Assembly (NCBI GenBank): GCA_023457035.1
Contig: JAEWNN010000230.1
Span: 1 to 11,170, forward strand
DNA length: 11,170 nucleotides
DNA from: Verrucomicrobiota bacterium
GTDB taxonomy: Bacteria > Verrucomicrobiota > Verrucomicrobiia > Opitutales > Opitutaceae
Direction: 5' to 3'
A program made the translations under genes and the position numbers. Below the pieces are notes generated by a model. It was not told the origin of the DNA, did no database searches, and saw nothing but the letters and a program-made list of their open reading frames with translations. This document shows, in pieces, positions 1-5,227 of the stretch (its first letter is position 1; the number at the start of each line of letters is the position of its first letter).

Positions 1-10
1 GCCCCTCTGC

Positions 11-86
11 GACGTCCGCCGTCGGGGCGCTTCCTGCGGCAAGCTTCAGGCTCCTGTCCTCGGAAGCGCCCCGACGGCTACGCGTC
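11..86. repeat. REP-like inverted repeat forming a strong hairpin
   Basis: Two perfect 17-base arms, 18-34 and 62-78, are reverse complements around a 27-base loop. The outer bases GACG (11-14) and CGTC (83-86) can pair as well, and a small 4-bp dyad (CAGG/CCTG, 47-56) lies inside the loop. The element is very GC-rich and lies just downstream of the broken RHS fragment, in a gene-free stretch. No T-run follows either arm, so it does not look like an intrinsic terminator. It could be a REP/BIME-type dispersed element or one end of a small non-autonomous mobile element. Copies elsewhere in the genome cannot be seen from here. Confidence 0.6.
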
Positions 87-124
87 AACTCGGGCGTTCC
101 TCTGTCCACCAAATCGAGGCAGGC

Positions 125-330
125 TCAATCTTTCGGGATCATCTGAATCGTCTCCCAACCGAACCCACTCGGGTCGACGCGCGTCAGCGGATTGTTATCG
201 ACGTAACTGAACCGGTTGACGCGCTGGAGGACCCGGGGAACTGCTCCCAAACGTCCGCGCTGAGCCACCGTCCCAGCAGCGGGTCGTCGATGCGACCGTT
301 CCTCTGATCGGCCCAACGCCCCACCTTCCG
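125..330 (-). pseudogene. Frameshifted 3' remnant of an RHS-repeat core protein
   Basis: Read on the minus strand, one frame gives NGRIDDPLLGRWLSAD followed by VWEQFPGS. The next frame continues with QRVNRFSYVDNNPLTRVDP and SGFGWE, ending at a TGA at 125-127. Joined, these match the conserved end of the RHS/YD-repeat core (NGR-YDP-LGRF-SAD, then NRYSYV-NNPL---DPSGF). The two halves lie in different frames, so there is a one-base shift at about 230-245. Nothing like the upstream YD repeats is visible before about 330, and only a few residues follow the core where a variable toxin tip would be expected. Intact RHS proteins are large secreted or surface toxins and adhesins. I infer a decayed, non-functional fragment; a single-base sequencing error would explain the shift but not the missing N-terminal part. 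Confidence 0.75.
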
Positions 331-426
331 GCGATCGTACCCGGTACCGGATGAACAACGGAACGGCCAACGGTCGCTACGACCGAAGACAAGGCCACCC
401 CGCCCGTGCCTCTGCCCGAAAACGCC

Positions 427-457
427 CTTTGCGTTCTTCGCGTTCTTCGCGGTTAAC
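427..457. repeat. Short tandem intergenic repeat (9-base unit GCGTTCTTC)
   Basis: Two exact copies of GCGTTCTTC (431-439 and 440-448) are followed by GCGGTTAAC. On the other strand the block begins GTTAACCGCGAAGAACGC. From general knowledge, very similar GTTAACCGC-GAAGAACGC-GCAAAG blocks recur between genes in many environmental bacteria and produce spurious peptides such as TAKNAKNAKG. It lies 25 bases ahead of the ispA start. It includes TTGCGT (429-434) and GTTAAC (452-457) spaced by 17 bases, a poor match to a sigma-70 promoter but the only promoter-like pairing I see here. Confidence 0.5.
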
Positions 458-481
458 TCCGCCCGCACTCACCCGCGCGCC

Positions 482-1369
482 ATGGACTTCGCCGCCCAAC
501 TCTCCCAACTCCGCCTCGAAGCCGAGCAGGCGCTCGACCGTTTTGTGCCTGCGGCGCAGACCCGCCCGTCGCGTCTCCATTCCGCCATGCGCTACAGTCT
601 GGAGGCGGGCGGCAAACGCATCCGCCCGGTGCTCGTGTTCGCGGCCGCCGAACTCTTCGGCCGGCGCACCGGAGCCGCCGCGGCCGCCGCGGCCGCCGCG
701 GCCATCGAGTGCGTGCACACCTACTCGCTCATCCACGACGACCTGCCGGCGCTCGACAACGACGACCTGCGCCGCGGCCGCCCGACCTGCCACAAGCAGT
801 TCGACGAGCCCACCGCCATCCTCGCCGGCGACGCCCTCCTCACCCACGCGTTCGCCCTCCTCGCTTCGCATTACGCCGACCGCCCCACTCTCGCCACCGC
901 GCTCGTGCGCGAACTCGGCCAAGCCGCCGGCAGCACCGAACTCATCGGCGGCCAGATGGAGGACATCGAGTGCGAGAAAACCCCGGCCACCCGCGACCAG
1001 GTCGAGTTCATCCACAACGGCAAGACCGCCGCGATGATCGCCTGCAGCCTCGCGCTCGGCGGACTGATCGGCGGCGCCGACGAGGCACAACTCGCCACGC
1101 TCCGCCGCCTCGGCCGCGCCGTCGGCCTCGCCTTCCAGGTGATCGACGACGTGCTCGACACCACGGCGACCTCGGCCGCGCTCGGCAAGACCGCCGGCAA
1201 GGACGCGAAGTCCGAGAAAGCCACGATGGTCCGTGTGCTCGGCCTCGAAGGCGCACGCACGCGCGCCGCGGAACTCACCGCCGCGGCTCTCGCCGAGCTG
1301 TCCAAGCTTCCCGGCGACACCGCCTTCCTCCGCGCCCTGGTCGAGTCGCTGCTCCACCGCGGGAGCTGA
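482..1369 (+). CDS. ispA: Farnesyl diphosphate synthase (short-chain polyprenyl synthase)
   Basis: The 295-residue cytoplasmic enzyme condenses isopentenyl diphosphate with DMAPP and GPP to make C15 farnesyl diphosphate, precursor of undecaprenyl carrier lipid, quinones and other terpenoids. Visible motifs are GGKRIRP (43-49), the first aspartate-rich motif DDLPALDND (86-94) with the two-residue insertion of bacterial type II enzymes, and the second motif DDVLD (222-226). The residue five before the first motif is Tyr81, as in E. coli IspA, favouring C15 over C20 product; product length remains an inference. The usual KTGAL motif reads KTAAM (181-185). A ten-alanine run (65-74) precedes the first motif. 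Length is normal for the family. The ATG at 482 is the first in frame and has no evident Shine-Dalgarno. The gene stands alone and converges on queF. Confidence 0.93.
   Translation: MDFAAQLSQLRLEAEQALDRFVPAAQTRPSRLHSAMRYSLEAGGKRIRPVLVFAAAELFGRRTGAAAAAAAAAAIECVHTYSLIHDDLPALDNDDLRRGRPTCHKQFDEPTAILAGDALLTHAFALLASHYADRPTLATALVRELGQAAGSTELIGGQMEDIECEKTPATRDQVEFIHNGKTAAMIACSLALGGLIGGADEAQLATLRRLGRAVGLAFQVIDDVLDTTATSAALGKTAGKDAKSEKATMVRVLGLEGARTRAAELTAAALAELSKLPGDTAFLRALVESLLHRGS
674..700 (+). repeat. Three tandem copies of 9-base GCCGCCGCG inside ispA
   Basis: Three exact copies of GCCGCCGCG (674-682, 683-691, 692-700) encode nine of the ten consecutive alanines at residues 65-74 of IspA. Each unit is three codons, so copy-number change would lengthen or shorten the alanine run without breaking the frame. 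Confidence 0.85.
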
Positions 1370-1494
1370 GCCACAGCGAGGAGCACAGCTCACCTGCTCC
1401 GCGGCGGCCCCAAAAAAAACACCGCCACATTCGTTCCCGCTCAGCCGCGACGAGGTTGGCAAGCTCGCCGCCATGCAGCGCGACCACCCCTGGT
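1370..1494. other. Convergent intergenic gap between ispA and queF
   Basis: This 125-base gap separates the stop codons of two converging genes. It holds an A8 tract on the + strand (1412-1419), which reads as T8 for queF transcripts, but I find no stable stem directly before it. A weak 6-bp stem (GGAGCA 1380-1385 with TGCTCC 1395-1400) follows ispA and has no T-run. Neither is convincing as an intrinsic terminator, and I see no gene. Confidence 0.4.
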
Positions 1495-1860
1495 TCAGAC
1501 GCGGTTCTTCTTCACCGGCTTCCAGTCGGCGGTGATCACCGAGGAGAAGCCGCCGCGGGCCTTCCAGTCGGCGATGATCGTGAGACGGCGGGGCTTGAGG
1601 CATTTGCCGAGGTCGTCGCAGATCTTGTTGGTCGCGGCCTCGAAGAAGATGCCCTCGTTGCGGAACGAGTGGAAGTAGAGCTTCAGCGACTTCAGTTCGA
1701 CACAGACCTTGTCCGGCACGTAGCGGACGGTGATGGCGGCGAAGTCGGGGTGTCCGGTGATCGGGCACACCGAGGTGAACTCGTGGTGCGTGTGCTCGAT
1801 GAGGAAATCGCGCTGCGGGGCGGGATTCGGGAAGACTTCGAGGATCTTGGTGTCGGGCAT
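1495..1860 (-). CDS. queF: NADPH-dependent 7-cyano-7-deazaguanine (preQ0) reductase, short form
   Basis: QueF reduces the nitrile of preQ0 to the aminomethyl group of preQ1, the last step before the base is inserted into tRNA on the way to queuosine. At 121 residues this is the unimodular, YkvM-like form. Cys32 in VCPITGHPDF is the nucleophile that forms the thioimide with substrate, Asp39 is the partner acid, and Glu74 in GIFFE binds substrate. Their spacing equals Cys55/Asp62/Glu97 of B. subtilis QueF. The QueF signature ELKSLKLYF spans 55-63. The residue before Glu74 is Phe where many homologues have His. No queC, queD or queE lies in the window. The ATG at 1858-1860 gives the expected N-terminus but has no clear Shine-Dalgarno. 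rny lies 237 bases upstream on the same strand, with a repeat-filled gap between. Confidence 0.93.
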   Translation of the reverse strand: MPDTKILEVFPNPAPQRDFLIEHTHHEFTSVCPITGHPDFAAITVRYVPDKVCVELKSLKLYFHSFRNEGIFFEAATNKICDDLGKCLKPRRLTIIADWKARGGFSSVITADWKPVKKNRV

Positions 1861-1868
1861 GGGGAAAA

Positions 1869-2096
1869 GAGAGACCGGAAACCGGAAGGCGGAAAGCGGA
1901 AAGCGGACCTCACGCGCCGCCGCCGCGCCTACGGTAGGGGCGGCACCGCCGCAATTCGGTCGGACCAGATAGCCGCCACAAAGGCTGACGCCACGCCAAT
2001 CCGCATCTGCCCATCCCGAGTCCCGGGCTTTCCGGTTTCCGGCCCCTATTTCCGTGTTCCGCGTTCTCCGGTCTCCGCTCTCCGGTTTCCGGTTTC
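1869..2096. repeat. Purine/pyrimidine-rich inverted repeat region between rny and queF
   Basis: The left part (1869-1908) is built of GGAAACC/GGAAAGC units. The right part (2029-2096) carries the complementary TTTCCGG units. A perfect 13-base pair of arms is ACCGGAAACCGGA (1874-1886) and TCCGGTTTCCGGT (2081-2093). The middle (1909-2028) has a small GC dyad, GGCGG-CA-CCGCC at 1939-1950, preceded by GTAGGGG. Blocks of this kind recur between genes in some high-GC environmental bacteria, to my general knowledge. The right arm ends one base from the rny stop and the left arm starts nine bases from the queF start, so any queF promoter must lie inside. I see no convincing promoter and no preQ1 riboswitch here. 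Confidence 0.6.
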
Positions 2097-2097
2097 G

Positions 2098-3645
2098 CTA
2101 CGTCGCCGTCTCGGTGAAGCGCTGCTCGCGGATGACGGTGATCTTGATTGTGCTGGGATACTGGAGCTCGTCCTCGATGCGCTGGCGGATCTTCGTGGCG
2201 ATCTCCCGGGCCTCGCTGTCGCCCACCGCGCCGGGCGCCACGACCACGCGCACCTCGCGGCCGGCTTGGATCGCATACGCCTGCTGCACGCCGGGCAGGT
2301 CGAGGGCGATGCGTTCGAGGCGCTGGAGGCGTTCGATGTAGGCGGCCATCGACTCGGCGCGCGCGCCGGGGCGCACGGCGGAAAGGGTGTCGGCGAGCAC
2401 GACGATGCCGGCGTAGAGGCTCTCGGGCTTCACCTCCTCGTGGTGCGCGGCGATGGCGTTGACGATGACGGGGGCCTCGCCGAACCGGCGGGCGAACTCC
2501 GCGCCGATGTGCGCATGGCTGCCCTCGAGTTCGGCCTCGATCGCCTTGCCGAGGTCGTGGAGCAGGCCAGCGCGCTTGGCCACCTGCGGGTCGAGTCCGA
2601 GCTCGGACGCGATGAGCGAGGCGAACTGCGCGACCTCGATCGAGTGATCGAGGACGTTCTGGGCGAAGGAGTGGCGGAACTGCAGCCGGCCGAGCACCTG
2701 GAGAATCTCGGGGTGGATGCCGCTGAGCTTGAGCTTCTGCACGGCCTCCTCGGCCGCCGCGAGCACATGGGTGTTGATCTCCGTCTGCGCGCGATGGACC
2801 TGGTCCTCGATGCTGGCGGGGTGGATCCGCCCGTCGGCGACGAGCGCCTGCAACGCGATCTTGGCGACCTCGCGGCGGACCGGGTCGAACGACGAGATGA
2901 GCACCATGTTCGGCGACTCGTCGATGAGGAGCGTGACGCCGGTGGACGCTTCGAAGGCTTTGATGTTGCGGCCCTCGCGACCGATGATGCGGCCCTTCAT
3001 CTCGTCGTTGGGCAGCTGGACGATCGTGGCCGTGACATCGTGCGCCGGCTGGCTGGCCATGCGCTGCATGACGGCGAGCAGCACGCGCTTGGCCTCGGCT
3101 TTCAGGTCGGCCTCGGAGCGATCCATGACCTCCTTGCGGAACTGGCGCAGGTCGTCCTGGCACTCGATCATGACCTCGTCGCGCAGCGCCTTCTTGATCT
3201 CGGCGGCGTCGAGGTGGGAAATCTCCTCCAGCCGTTGGCGCAGGCTCTTCGACTGGGCGCGGACGGCGTCGCGGGCCTGCTTGATCGCCGCGGCCTCGCG
3301 CCCGAGGCGATCCTGCCGGGCCTCGAGCTGGAAATCGAGCAACGCGAGCGATTCCTCGTGGTTGCGGATCTCGCGCAACTTCACGTCGACCTCGATCTCG
3401 CGGCGGTCCTGCTCGCGCTGGAATTCCGCCCGCCGGGCGTTGAGCTCCTCCTCCGTCTTCGCCCGTATCTCGGAACCGGCGACCTGCGCCTCGCGCTTGG
3501 CGAGCTCGACCAGATTGGCGGCCCGCTCACAGGCCACGCGACGGCCCTGGCGCTGGAGAAACCACGACAAGGCAAAGCCCGCGCCGGCGCCGGTGAGCGC
3601 CGCGAGGGCAAAGGTCCATGCAGTTGTTTCGCCGAGTGGGCTCAA
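2098..3645 (-). CDS. rny: Ribonuclease Y (membrane-anchored endoribonuclease)
   Basis: RNase Y makes initiating cuts in mRNA decay at the inner face of the membrane. Counting from the TTG at 3643-3645 (515 residues), an N-terminal membrane segment (about 8-29) is followed by a long charged coiled coil (about 34-199). A KH RNA-binding domain follows, with GRIIGREGRNIK at 218-229. The HD phosphohydrolase domain has His334, the metal-binding pair His363-Asp364 (LLHDLGK), AHHEE near 401, and the family signature ADTLSAVRPGAR near 418-429. Length matches the usual about 520 residues. The start is uncertain: no ATG lies close to the membrane segment, and the nearest in-frame ATG (3748-3750) would add 35 residues that do not look like RNase Y. 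TTG is chosen because it gives the short extracytoplasmic end typical of the family. Function is clear; the start is about 50% sure. Confidence 0.9.
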   Translation of the reverse strand: MSPLGETTAWTFALAALTGAGAGFALSWFLQRQGRRVACERAANLVELAKREAQVAGSEIRAKTEEELNARRAEFQREQDRREIEVDVKLREIRNHEESLALLDFQLEARQDRLGREAAAIKQARDAVRAQSKSLRQRLEEISHLDAAEIKKALRDEVMIECQDDLRQFRKEVMDRSEADLKAEAKRVLLAVMQRMASQPAHDVTATIVQLPNDEMKGRIIGREGRNIKAFEASTGVTLLIDESPNMVLISSFDPVRREVAKIALQALVADGRIHPASIEDQVHRAQTEINTHVLAAAEEAVQKLKLSGIHPEILQVLGRLQFRHSFAQNVLDHSIEVAQFASLIASELGLDPQVAKRAGLLHDLGKAIEAELEGSHAHIGAEFARRFGEAPVIVNAIAAHHEEVKPESLYAGIVVLADTLSAVRPGARAESMAAYIERLQRLERIALDLPGVQQAYAIQAGREVRVVVAPGAVGDSEAREIATKIRQRIEDELQYPSTIKITVIREQRFTETAT

Positions 3646-3904
3646 GAGGATGCCGCCGGATTGGACAGTCGTAGGGGCCGAACCGTAGGGTCGGGCGCAC
3701 AAAGCGCAATCTTTCTCCCGGGGGGCTGTGCGGCGCAAAGGCGCCCGCATCGGGAGAGCGGGCACGGGGAGGGCACCGATTCGCGTCGGCTCCTCCCGGT
3801 TACACTGTCCGCTCGACAACAGCCGGGCCACGCGGATTTCGCCCGCGGCACGCCAGCGCGGCGTTGCAGTGCGGCCCGGGTTCGGATCCACTCGCCGCCA
3901 ACCG
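3646..3904. other. Divergent intergenic region between rny and rodA
   Basis: These 259 bases must carry the promoters of both genes. The sequence is GC-rich. I found only weak promoter-like pairs: TTGCGC/TACGGT toward rny (reverse complement of 3704-3709 and 3682-3687, 16-base spacer) and TACACT at 3801-3806 toward rodA without a good -35. Two similar ten-base words, GTAGGGGCCG (3671-3680) and GTAGGGTCGG (3686-3695), repeat directly and could be a binding site. The reading frames of both genes stay open across this gap, which is why starts are hard to fix; the encoded extensions are arginine/proline-rich and unlike either family. Confidence 0.4.
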
Positions 3905-5134
3905 GTGAAAGAAGCGCTGCGTCCAGGCCTGTTGTCGTTCCTCAAGGTCGCCACCCACCAGAATTGGGACTGGGTGGGGCCGTTGGCCGTGCTGGCGCTG
4001 TCGACGATCGGGTTGTGTTTCATCTACAGCGCACAACTCGCGACCGGACTGAGCCAGTGGAAGATCCAAATCGGCTGGCTGGTCGCCGGCGGGATCCTCT
4101 ATACCGCCGTCTCGCTCATCGACTACGAGTTCTGGCTGAAATACGCGCACTGGGTCTATGTCGTCTCGATGCTGTTCCTGATCGCGGTGCTCGTGCCCGG
4201 CATCGGCAGCGAACGCTACGGCGCCCAGCGCTGGATCGACTTCGGCCCGGTGTCGTTCCAACCCTCGGAGCTGGCCAAGCTCGCCACGCTGCTGATCTGC
4301 GCCAGCATCTTGGCGCGCAACAAGATCGGCTCCGTCAAACCCTCCTTCCTCGTCCTCGGGAAATTGGCCCTTGCTGTGGCTCTTCCCATGATCTTGATTC
4401 TGCTTCAGCCGAACCTCGGGACGGCGCTCGTGATTCCCCCTATGGTCGTTTCCTTGTTGTATGTCGCGCAACTGCCGCGGCGCTTCTTCATCGCTGCCAT
4501 CGTGCTCTTCGCACTGTTGGCAACGGTGCTGACCGTCGACATGGTGCGCTACTACAACTTCATGACGGAGAACAACCTCTCCTTCATCCGCGACCGCGGG
4601 AGGTACGAGCCGCATTCCTGGCTGCCTCTGCTTCACGATTACCAGCGCAATCGTATCCTCGCCACCGTCGACCCCGAACGCATCGATCCGAAAAACATCG
4701 GTTGGAATCTCCGCCAATCGCTCATTTCGGTCGGCTCCGGCGGCTTCACGGGTAAAGGCTGGACGGAAGGCACTCAGGCCCAACTGGGCTACCTGCCCCC
4801 GACAGTGGCCCACAACGACTTCATATTCTCCGTGCTGGCGGAGGAGAAAGGCTTTCTGGGAAGCCTTACGGTGATCGCTCTTTTCGGCGTCGTGCTCATG
4901 AACGGCGTGCGCATCGCGGGCCAAGCCCGCGACCGCTTTGGCACCTACCTCGCCCTCGGGGTCTCGGTGATCATTGCGATGCACGTCTTCGTCAACATTG
5001 GCATGACGATCGGATTGATGCCCATCACCGGACTGCCGCTTCCCTTCCTTAGCTACGGTGGTTCCTTTGTGCTCAGCTGTTGTCTGCTGCAAGGCTTGGT
5101 GCAGAGCGTCTATCGGTTCCGGAAGAACTTCTAG
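3905..5134 (+). CDS. rodA: Rod shape-determining protein RodA (SEDS peptidoglycan glycosyltransferase)
   Basis: RodA polymerises lipid II into glycan strands during elongation, working in the inner membrane with a class B penicillin-binding protein (not in this window). From the GTG at 3905 the protein has 409 residues and about ten hydrophobic helices. SEDS hallmarks are AQRWIDFGPVSFQPSE (107-122, with Trp110), LLQPNLGTAL (166-175), RQSLISVGSGG (270-280), GTQAQLGYLP (289-298), HNDFIFSVLAEE (303-314, with the conserved Asp305) and GLPLPFLSYGGS (376-387). The loop before the conserved HDYQRNR carries about 20 extra residues (roughly 214-237) compared with E. coli RodA. The frame is open back to an ATG at 3728, but that adds 59 arginine-rich residues; GTG at 3905 yields the normal N-terminus. 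There is no clear Shine-Dalgarno. The RNase E/G gene follows after 93 bases and may be co-transcribed. Confidence 0.92.
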   Translation: MKEALRPGLLSFLKVATHQNWDWVGPLAVLALSTIGLCFIYSAQLATGLSQWKIQIGWLVAGGILYTAVSLIDYEFWLKYAHWVYVVSMLFLIAVLVPGIGSERYGAQRWIDFGPVSFQPSELAKLATLLICASILARNKIGSVKPSFLVLGKLALAVALPMILILLQPNLGTALVIPPMVVSLLYVAQLPRRFFIAAIVLFALLATVLTVDMVRYYNFMTENNLSFIRDRGRYEPHSWLPLLHDYQRNRILATVDPERIDPKNIGWNLRQSLISVGSGGFTGKGWTEGTQAQLGYLPPTVAHNDFIFSVLAEEKGFLGSLTVIALFGVVLMNGVRIAGQARDRFGTYLALGVSVIIAMHVFVNIGMTIGLMPITGLPLPFLSYGGSFVLSCCLLQGLVQSVYRFRKNF

Positions 5135-5227
5135 TCCCCAACTTCCGGCCCCGCCCGCCCGCATCGGCCAGTCGCACAGCGCCTGCCGCCCCAGGGAATC
5201 CCGTCCAATGACAGGACACCGCACCCA

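Noticed and set aside
377..1768. Minus-strand open frame of 463 residues opposite ispA
   Set aside because: Composition follows the antisense of ispA and it overlaps queF in another frame; no family motif is visible.
1861..2097. A preQ1 riboswitch ahead of queF
   Set aside because: No compact C-rich/A-rich pseudoknot aptamer can be recognised; the leader is made of GGAAACC-type repeats.
3728..3904. An ATG start for rodA at 3728 giving a 468-residue protein
   Set aside because: The added 59 residues are arginine/proline-rich, unlike any RodA N-terminus; GTG at 3905 gives the expected length and topology.
709..4755. A 1348-residue open frame on the + strand across ispA, queF and rny
   Set aside because: It is an artefact of strong GC bias at third codon positions; its product is arginine-rich at first, then a back-translation shadow of rny. 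It overlaps four genes with clear family motifs.
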